Of a stretch of DNA of 64,000 nt, positions 49,816 to 59,458 are shown piece by piece. This DNA is from JAUMBM01 sp964441755 (GTDB taxonomy: Bacteria; Bacteroidota; Bacteroidia; Chitinophagales; Saprospiraceae), in contig CAYTVG010000002.1 in NCBI GenBank assembly GCA_964441755.1, positions 383,236-447,235 of the forward strand, in the 5' to 3' direction. Numbering within the stretch: position 1 is the stretch's first letter; each line of letters starts with the position of its first letter. Position numbers and translations under genes: made by a program. The notes below the pieces were generated by a model. That model was not told where the DNA came from and ran no database searches. It worked only from the letters and a program-made list of their open reading frames with translations.

Positions 49816-52698
49816 TTAATGTATTCCGTTATTTATCCTTTGCTGCAATTGTTGTTCTTGCTCGTAGCGTCTGCGTCTTTCCTCTATGCGTTGTTGGTAA
49901 TATTGTATCCTGGCATAAGGATCCTCATGGAAGCGCATCCATTCCTGTTGCTTGATTTCTTCGTTGCGCTGTCGGTTAATCTTTTCTGCCATCATCATAT
50001 CATAGATATTTATCCACTGCTCGGCATCCGTCAACAGCTCCAGATCGGGATTAATTACATAGACGCCGCGGTTGATGCGCAGAAATAGCTTTTTGTTATA
50101 GCCGTCCTTACTGTCAACTTCATTTTTCGCGAGAATGCTGTTGAGGTAGGTACGTTTTTTACGAAAATCGGGCAATACGGAATGGGGATAGCCAGCACAG
50201 CTTTCGGTAATATTGTCCATCGTCATTCCTTTATCATCCAATAATTTTTTTTGCAAAACAATATCTGTCTGCACGCATATAAAATGATGTAACAGGAAAA
50301 ACTCTGCTGAGCGTGCATGGATTTTCACAAGCTGGTTATCAACTTTGATTTTCAGGGTATCGGGTCGCAGTCGGGGGTAAAGGTCGGGTAGCCGTTCTTG
50401 CAGAAATCGCGGCTGCATATACCCATGGTGAAGCGCCATAAGAAAGGGTGTCATCCCCTGATTGTCGGTTGCACTCAGGCTGGCGCCCTGCTCAAGCAGG
50501 TGGTCAATAACACTGGCTGCATCAAATTTGATAGCTGCCAGCAGCGGGGTCAGGTTAAATTCGTCGCGGTAGTCAAGTCCGTACAGGTCTATATTGGCCT
50601 TCACTTTTTTGAGATCGTCGCGCATAAAAGGCGCATATACGCGTCGCATGATGGCAGTGCGCTCAAAATCGGGTTTATCGGCACGGCGGTACTTTAGCCG
50701 GGAGAGTTTTTCGATAATCTCTTTGTCATCCTGAATGACTGCAAATTCAAAAAGTCGATCCTTGGCTTTTTTGTTGAAATGTTCCGGAATGAGTGCCTCC
50801 ACTTTCAGGCGGGCCAATTCTTCCCGGGTCACGGGCGTCCAGGGCGTAGGTCGGGTACCAAGGATATTGTTGCGAATAAGCGCCGCCTGTTCAAGTTTAC
50901 CTTGCTTTTCCAGCCTGCTGGCTTCGCGCTGCCACTCGGCCAGGCTGGATTTTTGCTCCGACAACCCCAGTTGCTGCCGGCTGTTGACCAACCCAAGTAG
51001 TTCCATCAGTGGGTGCTTCTGGGAAGATTCGAGTATGTACAGATTACTCACGGCTCTTGTGATAGCTACATATAAAGAATTGATATAGAATTTATAGACG
51101 TCAAGTGATTTGTCGTTTTTGTCTTTGGCGCGCGCGTAGCGAAGCTCATCGCTTTCGAGATCGGAGGTCTGTACGCCCTGAGTGATTTCAATAAATTCGC
51201 GAGACTTACCGGTAATAAAATTAAAGAGAATGATGTTTTCGTATTCGAGCCCTTTCGCTTCCTGTACCGAAAAAAGCAGGGGTGTCTGAAATACTTTACG
51301 TGCTTCGGCCTTGTCCTCCTGGCTCATGACAATGACCGCAAACTGCGTGGAGCTGCGGGTTTTTTGGTTGAGTTCTTGCTTAATTTTAGCTTGATCGGGC
51401 AGGTAGATGACCTCCCCGGCTTTTGCGGAGATGGCATTGACGAGGTAGTTGCTCTCACGGTCGATAGAGCCAAAGCGTACATTTTTGATTTTCAGCAGCT
51501 TGTTGGCTACTGTTGTTACTTCCGGAGAATTGCGATAGTTGGTGCGCAGAATACGGAGCTCATTGCCGAGCTGCTCGTGCTGGTAGAACATAGTCTTGAC
51601 GTTCGACCAGGAGAAAAAGTTGGGATGCACAATTTGGTTGGCATCGCCGCACAGGATAAATTGGCCGTTGATCTTCAGGGATTTGAGTATGAGGAAGAGC
51701 TGGGCATTGGTCAGATCCTGTACCTCGTCGACGACAATAAAGTCGTACTTAGGCTGACAGCGTTCCTGCCACCGGACGGCCAGCATGCTGAGGTCATAGT
51801 AATGGTCGGTCTGCAAAAATTGCAGGTATTTTTCAAACAATCCATAGACTTGCTCGCGCTCCTCCAGAAGAAAAACAGACTGTCTGACGCCCAGAGACAG
51901 GTAGTCCTCGCGACTGAGATATTCTTTATCAACGGCCATACCCGTGATAACACCTTTGAATTCTTCATACAACTTGTAACCATCTCTGATTTTAACGCTG
52001 TTGCGATGCTTACCAAACCAGGTATTGAAGGCCTGAAAGCCAAGCTCGCGCCCCTGCGGTATATGAATGGTCTCTACATACTCTTTAAATGACAGAAAGT
52101 CTATTGACTGATGCTCGTTTTGGTATTGGTGCGCATAGTAAAGATTGGCAGAGTTTTCTACCAAAAAGGATGAAAGGGTAACGTACAGAATATTGCCGCT
52201 GAGTGTTTTGATCTTTTCAAGGGTGAGTGCAGTCTTGCCACTGCCTGCCGATCCGATAATAATGAGGGGGGGTGGCAGATGAAGCAGTTCCAGCTGGTCA
52301 TCGTCAAAGGAGATAACCTTATCGAGAAAATGAAAGTGTGTGCTGCGAGGGTTGATGTAAGGTAAGGGCAGTATGTCAGCTTCGGCAAGCTGTCCTTGAT
52401 TGACGAGGGGCTGCAGCTTGGTCTCGTCAATAGCCGCTCCGTTGAGGAAGCGGGAATCACTGTAGCGATGATGGAGAATTACCTCCAGCAACAGCAGGCA
52501 GCTGCGTCCCTGATAGCGCGCAAACCTAAAGAGTAGTCGATTTTCATCATCGATTTTCGCGCGATAAAAAACCGTATTGCTCAGTTTTTTGACCTCAGCT
52601 CCTGCAAAATCACCCCGTCGCAGTTGCTCGACAACCTTCAGGAAATTTTTCTTTACTTTGCTGTAATTGATGCCATTATATAGAAAAAACTCAATCAT
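49816..52698 (-). CDS. SF1 (UvrD-like) helicase with N-terminal RelE-like and C-terminal ankyrin repeats
   Basis: A 960-residue protein. Residues about 1-85 (YSKVKKNFLKVVEQLRRGDF, FYRAKIDDENRLLFRFAR) resemble the RelE/ParE toxin fold. Residues about 125-570 form an SF1 helicase: Walker A GSAGSGKTA (about 148), Walker B VVDEVQDL (about 321), RTNYRNSPEV, SVQEAKGLEYENIILF and YVAITRAVSNLYIL. Ankyrin repeats lie at about 700-770 (NLTPLLAAIKFDAASVIDHL). The end is a charged coiled coil rich in Glu, Gln and Arg. I infer a nucleic-acid translocase with an RNase-like or binding module, possibly in defence. It is 238 bp downstream of the SNF2 partner gene. Confidence 0.85.
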   Translation of the reverse strand: MIEFFLYNGINYSKVKKNFLKVVEQLRRGDFAGAEVKKLSNTVFYRAKIDDENRLLFRFARYQGRSCLLLLEVILHHRYSDSRFLNGAAIDETKLQPLVNQGQLAEADILPLPYINPRSTHFHFLDKVISFDDDQLELLHLPPPLIIIGSAGSGKTALTLEKIKTLSGNILYVTLSSFLVENSANLYYAHQYQNEHQSIDFLSFKEYVETIHIPQGRELGFQAFNTWFGKHRNSVKIRDGYKLYEEFKGVITGMAVDKEYLSREDYLSLGVRQSVFLLEEREQVYGLFEKYLQFLQTDHYYDLSMLAVRWQERCQPKYDFIVVDEVQDLTNAQLFLILKSLKINGQFILCGDANQIVHPNFFSWSNVKTMFYQHEQLGNELRILRTNYRNSPEVTTVANKLLKIKNVRFGSIDRESNYLVNAISAKAGEVIYLPDQAKIKQELNQKTRSSTQFAVIVMSQEDKAEARKVFQTPLLFSVQEAKGLEYENIILFNFITGKSREFIEITQGVQTSDLESDELRYARAKDKNDKSLDVYKFYINSLYVAITRAVSNLYILESSQKHPLMELLGLVNSRQQLGLSEQKSSLAEWQREASRLEKQGKLEQAALIRNNILGTRPTPWTPVTREELARLKVEALIPEHFNKKAKDRLFEFAVIQDDKEIIEKLSRLKYRRADKPDFERTAIMRRVYAPFMRDDLKKVKANIDLYGLDYRDEFNLTPLLAAIKFDAASVIDHLLEQGASLSATDNQGMTPFLMALHHGYMQPRFLQERLPDLYPRLRPDTLKIKVDNQLVKIHARSAEFFLLHHFICVQTDIVLQKKLLDDKGMTMDNITESCAGYPHSVLPDFRKKRTYLNSILAKNEVDSKDGYNKKLFLRINRGVYVINPDLELLTDAEQWINIYDMMMAEKINRQRNEEIKQQEWMRFHEDPYARIQYYQQRIEERRRRYEQEQQLQQRINNGIH

Positions 52699-52932
52699 GA
52701 TTGATGTTTTGTAAAACGGTCTATTGTATAGGACGGTTGCAGTCCGCTGTCAAGTTACTCCTCTCGACATCCTGTCGCGGGGATACCAGGGTTTATTGGC
52801 TTTAGTGTACGCGTCGCAATCAGATTGCAGCACGGCCAAGGGTGGCTTAGCGTACAAGGCTGCACACAGCCCGCCGAAATTCCGGAAATTTTGACCAGCT
52901 TGTATGCCCCATGCGTGACGGCCCGAAGTGTG

Positions 52933-53024
52933 CCTCTCAGCTTTGCATGTAGCCAAACTCAGCCAGGCGGCGGCGCAGCTCAGCCAGGTGCTTATTGGGT
53001 ACAATAAGCAGATAGCCTTCGGCC
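52933..53024 (-). repeat. Direct repeat, copy in the intact gene
   Basis: The 3' end of the gene at 52937-54739 plus 4 bp beyond the stop; partner of 46816-46907 (90 of 92 bp identical). Confidence 0.95.
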
Positions 53025-54739
53025 TTGGCAACCAGCTTTTTGATCACCGGATCCTGAGCGATAAGCTGTAGCAGCTCCTGTCGGCCCTCAGGAATTTTAA
53101 AGATGGTGCAATCCTGCTGCACCTCCAGGGGGTTAATTTTTTCATGCAGGGTGCTGAAAAAAGCTTGCCAGTTAGAAGGAATATCGCCCGGCACCAATTT
53201 TTTAAAAAGGTCTATTTTGGCAATGAGCTGCTCGCGGCGCTGTACCTGCTGTAGGAATATGCGCGCGTCTGTCCGGAAAGTCAGCGGACCAACCTGTTCG
53301 GCAAAAGGACTTAATGACCCCGCGTAGGGGCTGTCCGCACTGTCGAGCTTGATGAGCAGGGCTTCTTCAGACAGACGGATGCCTGTCGTTAGCTCGTTGG
53401 GTGGCTGGTAGTCATCTGTCAGGCCACAGATATAATCACCCAGACGCGTACGCTTAACGGCCAACAGACCGTCCCAGGCAGAAAATCCAATCACCCCCAT
53501 CTGTTCAGGAGCCATCTGCTCATAGACCAGGTCGCACATGCCCAAAGCAGCAAACATAAAAAAGGTGCCGCGGAGTACAGGCAACTGTACAGCATCTCGG
53601 TAGTAAGAAAAATTGATGACGGATTCCTTTTGCAGCTCTTTGTCACTCGTATCGTATGAAAGGCGGTAGTAGGCCTCGCTGCGACTCACAGGTTCGAGAG
53701 ATGCGCCTGTGAAGGTGTAGTAACCTTCGATATTTTTTACAGGGACATAGCTGTCGGCCGGCAGTTCTTTGAGTAAGTCGAGCAGCTGTGTACCCATGGG
53801 CTTGAAATCTCTGTTTTCCAGATAGCCCATACCTTTGATGTCGGGGAGCAGAGCCGTTGCTGATGGGAAAACAGTAGGGTAGGTGATTTTGAAAAAAAGG
53901 CGTAGTAGCCGGTGAACTGCCACATCCTCGTCTGCTGCCGAAGGCAGGTAGGGGCAGATGCTTGCAAGGATGTGCGTGCGCAGCAGCCGGTGTCGCCGGA
54001 TGTCGGTATCGGGGAAAAATTCCCGCACTTTTAGCATTCGGTGCACCCTGCCCAGGCCGGATACCGATGGCCGGCTCTTACTGGTATAACCAATCTCTCC
54101 CTGCTTGTAGTAGGCATACAGCCGGGGAAAATCAAAGTGGAAGGCCTCTTCAGCCTGCTCATAGGCGATGCCTGTTGCTGGTGGACTTGCCATAGGACTC
54201 AGCTGACTCCATTCCGGCTGTTCATAATAGCTCAGGAGGATTTGCCGCAGGCTGCCGGAGAGCTGAAAATAGTGCTCATCCGCATAGCTGGTCCAGCCGG
54301 GTTTTTTGAAAGGCAGGGCCGACAGGCTGTCTTTTATCGTTGAATAGACACTGAAATAGCGACCGGACTTATTATCCTGCGACAAAACTTCCACACCATA
54401 TTCCTCCCGCGCCTGTTTGAAGCTGATGACGTCGCGCAGAACCAAGGCATCCCAAAGGGTAAGTCCTTCCGGCGGCAGATTTTCCCGGAAGCAGTGATAG
54501 GTCTCCAGGTCAGCAAACAGCAGTGCTACCAAGCGAACTATGTCTGACTTCAGTCTGACCTCAGGTTGCTGCAGGTTTTTGGGCAGGTATTGCCCCATGC
54601 CCTCCTGTCGGAGGTACTCGCCGGATTGCTTCAGCACGGGCGCCACCAAAGGCAGCCAGCGTTCCTGCAGCAGCTCTTTGTTGTACTCCTTGTCCAGCAG
54701 TTGACAAAGCTGTTGGTGACGGTCTTGGATCTCACTCAT
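52937..54739 (-). CDS. SNF2-partner protein with XPB-N-like C-terminal domain
   Basis: A 600-residue soluble protein whose ATG overlaps the stop of the SNF2 gene by 4 bp, a sign of tight co-translation. The first about 480 residues match nothing I recognise (helical, with LKSDIVRLVALLFADLETYH). The last about 120 residues (FRTDARIFLQQVQRREQLIA, LFKKLVPGDIP, then EGYLLIVPNKHLAELRRRL) resemble the XPB/Ssl2 N-terminal helicase-associated domain (Helicase_C_3 type); this is by eye. The motif AEGxLLIVP is shared with the SNF2 protein. It probably assists or regulates that helicase. Confidence 0.8.
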   Translation of the reverse strand: MSEIQDRHQQLCQLLDKEYNKELLQERWLPLVAPVLKQSGEYLRQEGMGQYLPKNLQQPEVRLKSDIVRLVALLFADLETYHCFRENLPPEGLTLWDALVLRDVISFKQAREEYGVEVLSQDNKSGRYFSVYSTIKDSLSALPFKKPGWTSYADEHYFQLSGSLRQILLSYYEQPEWSQLSPMASPPATGIAYEQAEEAFHFDFPRLYAYYKQGEIGYTSKSRPSVSGLGRVHRMLKVREFFPDTDIRRHRLLRTHILASICPYLPSAADEDVAVHRLLRLFFKITYPTVFPSATALLPDIKGMGYLENRDFKPMGTQLLDLLKELPADSYVPVKNIEGYYTFTGASLEPVSRSEAYYRLSYDTSDKELQKESVINFSYYRDAVQLPVLRGTFFMFAALGMCDLVYEQMAPEQMGVIGFSAWDGLLAVKRTRLGDYICGLTDDYQPPNELTTGIRLSEEALLIKLDSADSPYAGSLSPFAEQVGPLTFRTDARIFLQQVQRREQLIAKIDLFKKLVPGDIPSNWQAFFSTLHEKINPLEVQQDCTIFKIPEGRQELLQLIAQDPVIKKLVAKAEGYLLIVPNKHLAELRRRLAEFGYMQS

Positions 54740-57531
54740 TTTGCCAATAACATATTGATATCTTCCTCGGACAGGGACTTGAGGGAGGCACCGTCGGCGG
54801 AGATGATGTTGTCAAAAAGCTCTTTCTTCAGTTCCTGCAGCTGCAGAATTTTTTCTTCAATGCTGCCTTCGGCAATCAGCTTGTAGGCGTGTACTTTGCT
54901 GGTCTGCCCGATGCGGTGGGCGCGGTCGACGGCCTGATTTTCAGCGGCTACATTCCACCAGGGGTCGTAGAGGAAGACCGTATCAGCAGCAGTGAGGTTG
55001 AGGCCGGAGCCACCGGTTTTGAGGGTTAGCAGGAATACGCGACAGTCAGGGTTATTCTGGAAGCGATCGACCAGCGACTCGCGGTCGCGGGTAGCGCCGC
55101 TCATGCTGATATAGCCTACGCCCGCCTGATCAAGCCGGGCACTGATACTCTCAATGGCAGCCAGAAAGTTGACAAACACCAAGGCTTTGTGCCCGTTGGC
55201 CAGGGCATCAAGCAGCTGTTCGGTCAACAGTTCGCATTTACTGCTCTCAATGCGACCATCGCTGAGTGCCTCAGGAATGGTGGCAATCTGCCGGAGCTCG
55301 CTCAGCGCCTGAAAGACAAAAAACTGAGCGCCGGCGACGCCTTTCTCCTGAATCTGCCGGCCTATCTCGTCGGCATAAAACTGCCGCCGTTGCTCATAGA
55401 GCCGCTGCTGGGCGTCGCTCATGGGCACAAAGAGCGTCTGCTCAGTTTTATCGGGCAGCTCCAGCAGCACTTCCCGCTTGAGGCGGCGCAGGACAAAAGG
55501 GTAGATTTTGCGGCGCAGGTGGCGAGTGGCATCCTTGTCGCTGTATTTCTGGATGGGATTGAGAAAATCGTTGGTAAATTCTCCCAGACTCCCGAAAAGT
55601 GCGGGGTTGAGGAAGTGAAAAAGAGAGTAGAGCTCCGTCAGATTGTTTTCAATAGGCGTACCGCTCAGGGCAAGGCGATGCTGGCTCCGCAGCAGCATCA
55701 CCGCCTTGGTCGTCTGCGCGTTGATGTTCTTGATATTCTGCGACTCGTCGAGGATAACGTAAAAAAACGACTCCTCTTTGAGCTCTTCAATGGTGTTGCG
55801 CAGGGTAGCGTAGGTCGTAAACACCAGCTGGGTATTGCGCACCGACTCGATCTCGCGCTGGTTGCCATAGTAAGTATAGGTGCTCAGTTGGGGGGCAAAC
55901 CGCTGCACTTCCCGGGCCCAGTTGAACAGCAGACTTTTGGGCATCACGATGAGGCTGGGTTTCGTCTGCCGGGGGCAGACATCCGCTAGCAGGGCTATCG
56001 TCTGCAGGGTTTTGCCCAGACCCATATCGTCGGCCAGACAGCCACCGATCTGCTTGTCGTGCAGGTACTTGAGCCATTTGAAACCCTGCTGCTGGTAGGG
56101 GCGCAACTCAGCATTGAGGGCGGGCAGCCTGACCCGCGCCTTGTCGAGTTTGTTGAAGCCCTCAAACAGCTCGCGGGATTTTTGAAAAGTTTTCCCCTCC
56201 GCCAGCTCACCGATCAGCTCATTGAGGAGGGGGAAATCAAAAAAAGATACGCGGGCAGCTTTCCCTTTTTTCTTGAAAAGACGCTCCAGCCGCCGCACGT
56301 AGCTCTCGTTGAGCAGGGCATGCGAGCCGTCGCTCAGCAGCACATAGCGCTGCTTCTGGTACTGCTGTATGGCCTCAAACAGGTTGATCTTCTCTCCGTC
56401 GAAGTCGAGCTGCGCACTACCCTCAAAGAAATCAATCTTGTGGCTGAGCGAAACCTGCAGTTTGGGCATCAAGGTCCTGATTTTATAGGCCCGCAGTTTT
56501 TCTGCTCCCATAATCGTATACTGCGTCAGCAACTGTGGCAGCTCCTGGTAGATGAAAGGGGCTGCAATAGACTCGGGTACAATGAGCAGATTGCCTTCGG
56601 CCACGGCCAGCACGCCCTTGCCCTTCTTGCCGCCATATTTGTTGAGCAGCCCCAGAATTTGGGCGCTGAGCATTTCGATAGATTCGTAGTCTATGTAGCG
56701 TATGTGAATGCGCTTTTCCAGCTCGTTGATGTCGGCATAGCGGTACAGGTTGTACTGCTCAAGGGCTTCGACGGGCAGGTCGGGCAATTGCTGTACTACC
56801 CGCAGATAAAGGGTATTGGTCTCATCAATCTTTTCGAAAATCAGGCAGGGGCGGGCTTTGATGTGCTCTGCCGACAGCTCCGCATCGCGGTATTCCTCAA
56901 ATTGGAGGCTTATGTGGTCGATGTTGGAAAAAAGCAGGGAGAGGAAAAGTGTTAGGTCGCGGCGGTCAAACTGCAGGTTGAAGTGCGACAGAGACGGACT
57001 GGCTATACCGGCAGGGGGGATTTCTATGAGCAGCTTGTTGGCAAGTACATATTGCTCACTGACCAGCCTGAAGTTATCGGTGGTTTGCCCGCCATGCTGC
57101 AGGAGGATGTCCGACTGCAGCAGCTGCTCGGTGCTGCCTGCTTGAACTCGAAGTATAAGCCGTCCTTCCTGAGATGAAAAGGCAATACGCTCGCCTTCGG
57201 CATTGCGTAGGTTGTCGCAGGGGCGGAGCGCCTGCAACAGAAAGGGGTATTCGGACAGGTATATGCCGCTTTGGGGCTTTTCCCACTCAATGACAAAGTC
57301 CTGCTTGCTGCGGATCTGTTCCAGGCTGTGAAGCAGGTTGCGCACCGGACCGCTGTAGTGCAGATAGCTGGTCACGATCTCCTCACCTTGCTGATTGCAT
57401 GCTTGCAGATACGCACCGTGGGCGTCAAAGTGAATATCAAAATACACTTCTTTATAGGCGCGGGTGTCTTTGGCCAGCAGCTGTTGCCGGCGAAAGGGCG
57501 CGAAAGAAGCTGAAAATGGTTGCTCTGCCAT
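54736..57531 (-). CDS. SNF2-family DEAD/DEAH-box helicase/translocase
   Basis: A 931-residue protein. The N-terminal half (about 1-450) is a bacterial SNF2-associated region, including VAEGNLLIVPES. The two RecA lobes follow: motif I DDMGLGKTLQT (about 499), motif II DESQ (about 594), and motif III LALSGTPIENNLTELYS. Motifs V/VI lie in LKTGGSGLNLTAADTV and QAVDRAHRIGQT (about 840-870). It has no SWIM finger. SNF2 proteins move along duplex DNA and remodel bound proteins; bacterial ones include RapA and defence-related proteins. It heads the overlapping gene pair. Confidence 0.93.
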   Translation of the reverse strand: MAEQPFSASFAPFRRQQLLAKDTRAYKEVYFDIHFDAHGAYLQACNQQGEEIVTSYLHYSGPVRNLLHSLEQIRSKQDFVIEWEKPQSGIYLSEYPFLLQALRPCDNLRNAEGERIAFSSQEGRLILRVQAGSTEQLLQSDILLQHGGQTTDNFRLVSEQYVLANKLLIEIPPAGIASPSLSHFNLQFDRRDLTLFLSLLFSNIDHISLQFEEYRDAELSAEHIKARPCLIFEKIDETNTLYLRVVQQLPDLPVEALEQYNLYRYADINELEKRIHIRYIDYESIEMLSAQILGLLNKYGGKKGKGVLAVAEGNLLIVPESIAAPFIYQELPQLLTQYTIMGAEKLRAYKIRTLMPKLQVSLSHKIDFFEGSAQLDFDGEKINLFEAIQQYQKQRYVLLSDGSHALLNESYVRRLERLFKKKGKAARVSFFDFPLLNELIGELAEGKTFQKSRELFEGFNKLDKARVRLPALNAELRPYQQQGFKWLKYLHDKQIGGCLADDMGLGKTLQTIALLADVCPRQTKPSLIVMPKSLLFNWAREVQRFAPQLSTYTYYGNQREIESVRNTQLVFTTYATLRNTIEELKEESFFYVILDESQNIKNINAQTTKAVMLLRSQHRLALSGTPIENNLTELYSLFHFLNPALFGSLGEFTNDFLNPIQKYSDKDATRHLRRKIYPFVLRRLKREVLLELPDKTEQTLFVPMSDAQQRLYEQRRQFYADEIGRQIQEKGVAGAQFFVFQALSELRQIATIPEALSDGRIESSKCELLTEQLLDALANGHKALVFVNFLAAIESISARLDQAGVGYISMSGATRDRESLVDRFQNNPDCRVFLLTLKTGGSGLNLTAADTVFLYDPWWNVAAENQAVDRAHRIGQTSKVHAYKLIAEGSIEEKILQLQELKKELFDNIISADGASLKSLSEEDINMLLAK

Positions 57532-57618
57532 AACGAAAGATACTATGAGCTCGTCAAATGTGCGTAAATATACGCGCTCTTGGTCATTGAGTGATAAACT
57601 TGTAGCAGCTAAGGAATA

Positions 57619-57698
57619 AAAAGCGGCTGTCAGCCGCTTTTCATCTGTAAACCCGCTGTGTTTGCAGTAAAAAAGGTAGCAGGCTGTTGCTGCCTGCT
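57619..57698. other. Two hairpins in the divergent gap
   Basis: 57619-57641 is a perfect 10-bp stem with 3-nt loop, and 57678-57698 a 7-bp stem with 7-nt loop. They lie between the divergent starts at 57531 and 57782, where terminators are not expected. Confidence 0.5.
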
Positions 57699-57781
57699 CA
57701 GCTTGACCGGGTGAAGATCATTTTGCTAAAAAAGTTGTACATACGCCTCTAAGGGGGTATTTTTATAAAAATATTTCGAGC

Positions 57782-59458
57782 ATGTCTTTTCCTGCAGCCT
57801 ACTATAAGCTTTTGTGTCAACGCATCAAAAAACAAGGCATTGGCTCCTATGAGGAAGTACTGGCCTTGATCAGAACTTTTGGGGAGCGTTCGTGCGAAGG
57901 TCGTCCGGTGGAGGCGTACAGTGCGCAGGCGCTGGCAGTCGATCTGGTCGATATGGCCTGGGAAAGCAGCGATGCTGCAGGGGCGCTGTATATTGCTCAG
58001 GCGCTCAGTCTTTGGCCGGATTGCCTGCGGGCTTACGATTATCTGTCGCTGGTTGAAAAATCGAAAAAGAAGCGCCTGGCGTACGTGGAGAAGGGCGTGG
58101 ACATTGGTCGCCGCTTGTTTGGCGGACAGTCACTGGAGGAGCTTGTAAGCGACTTTCATCACAACGATAATCCTCAGATTTACATGCGATTGCTGGAGGA
58201 TTTGGCCAGAATCAGTTTTGAGCAGGGAAAAGTATCCAAGGCTATTGTCATTTGGGAGGATATGCTTCGCCTGAATGCCGCGGATCATCAGGGCGTACGC
58301 AATCACCTGATGACGGCTTTATTGCTGCAGCGGGATTTTAAAACTTACCACGATTACCGCTGGCAATACGATGAAGACAGCTCAATTGTGCTGTTCAACG
58401 ATGCCTGGCTGGCATTGGTGGAAAAGGGCGACAGCCTGCTCGCCGGCAGGCAGCTGCGGGCAGCTGCTGCTCGCAATCCCCATGTTATTCCTCTGCTCCT
58501 GCAGCCCGCACCGCCAGCCAGGCTGCCCATTGCATTTGCAGACAAAAGTCCTGAGGAGGCGATCTTATACGCCTGCATTGCCTGGCCATACTGGCGGGAA
58601 GTGCCGGCGGCACTGGCGTTGCTGCGGGCGGCGCGGGACAGCCAGCCTGCGCCGCCGCCGCCGGGCAGGCTGTCGCCGGGAGGCCGCTCGCTTTTGTGCA
58701 ACAATCCCTTTTCTCCGGCCAGCCCGCTGCAGTTGCGGCCTGATCTGCAAGATGAAGAAGTAGCGCAACTGCCTTTTTTACGACTCAACCGCGAGCTGCT
58801 GGCTGCCATACAGCAGGTGCAGGCACTGCAGCTGACAGGCAAGGGCAATCTGCCCCTTGCCTTGGTAAAGCGCATGTACGATTTGCGCCTTTTTCCGAGT
58901 GAAAACATAGACAAAGGCTCGATCAAGCTGCTGCAGGAAAAAAATTTTCGCCAGCTGGCAGTTGCCCGGCTGTTGGCGGAGGTTGGTCGCTGGACCCAAA
59001 AACGCAAAGGCAAAATCATCCTCACTAAGAAGGGGCTGCAACTGCTGCAGGCGCCTCCTGCAGTTTTTTATCGCGAACTGCTCATGGTGTACGCGCAGCA
59101 GTACAACTGGACCTACACAGAGTTGTGGCCCTCAGCTATAGCTGATGTAGGGCAGTGGGGTTGGGGGCTGGTTATGTACGAGCTGCTCCGACAGGGCGAT
59201 ACGGCCCGCAGCAGCGCATTCTACGCCGGGCTGTATTTTGAGATTCTGCCCCAGCTGTTGACGCAATACCGCGATACTCTCTATGCCAGCGGAAGAGAAA
59301 GGGCAACGCATGTTTTCCGTTACCGCCTGTTTGAAGGTTTCTTTCGACTTTTCGGTTTGGTTGACTTGGTGAGTGAGGTTCCCAATAGCCCGGAAGCCAA
59401 AGAGGGGGTACATTTTAGGCGGAGTGCGCTGGCTGCGCGGGTGTTTTCGATTGGGTAG
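57782..59458 (+). CDS. TPR-like protein with pRiA4b ORF3-like C-terminal region
   Basis: A 558-residue protein. Residues about 50-260 show helical repeat character (AGALYIAQALSLWPDCLRAY, GKVSKAIVIWEDMLRLNAAD) like ST7/TPR proteins, then a Pro-rich linker (about 285-300). Residues about 340-540 contain LQLTGKGNLPLALVKRMYDL, KIILTKKGLQLLQAPP and YNWTYTELWP. This is the winged-helix-like pattern I know from the C-terminal part of plasmid pRiA4b ORF3-type and SEC-C proteins. The function is unknown. It is transcribed divergently from the SNF2 gene. Confidence 0.7.
   Translation: MSFPAAYYKLLCQRIKKQGIGSYEEVLALIRTFGERSCEGRPVEAYSAQALAVDLVDMAWESSDAAGALYIAQALSLWPDCLRAYDYLSLVEKSKKKRLAYVEKGVDIGRRLFGGQSLEELVSDFHHNDNPQIYMRLLEDLARISFEQGKVSKAIVIWEDMLRLNAADHQGVRNHLMTALLLQRDFKTYHDYRWQYDEDSSIVLFNDAWLALVEKGDSLLAGRQLRAAAARNPHVIPLLLQPAPPARLPIAFADKSPEEAILYACIAWPYWREVPAALALLRAARDSQPAPPPPGRLSPGGRSLLCNNPFSPASPLQLRPDLQDEEVAQLPFLRLNRELLAAIQQVQALQLTGKGNLPLALVKRMYDLRLFPSENIDKGSIKLLQEKNFRQLAVARLLAEVGRWTQKRKGKIILTKKGLQLLQAPPAVFYRELLMVYAQQYNWTYTELWPSAIADVGQWGWGLVMYELLRQGDTARSSAFYAGLYFEILPQLLTQYRDTLYASGRERATHVFRYRLFEGFFRLFGLVDLVSEVPNSPEAKEGVHFRRSALAARVFSIG

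Noticed and set aside
56059..56955. 298-codon plus-strand frame
   Set aside because: Antisense of the SNF2 helicase gene, whose motifs are intact on the other strand.
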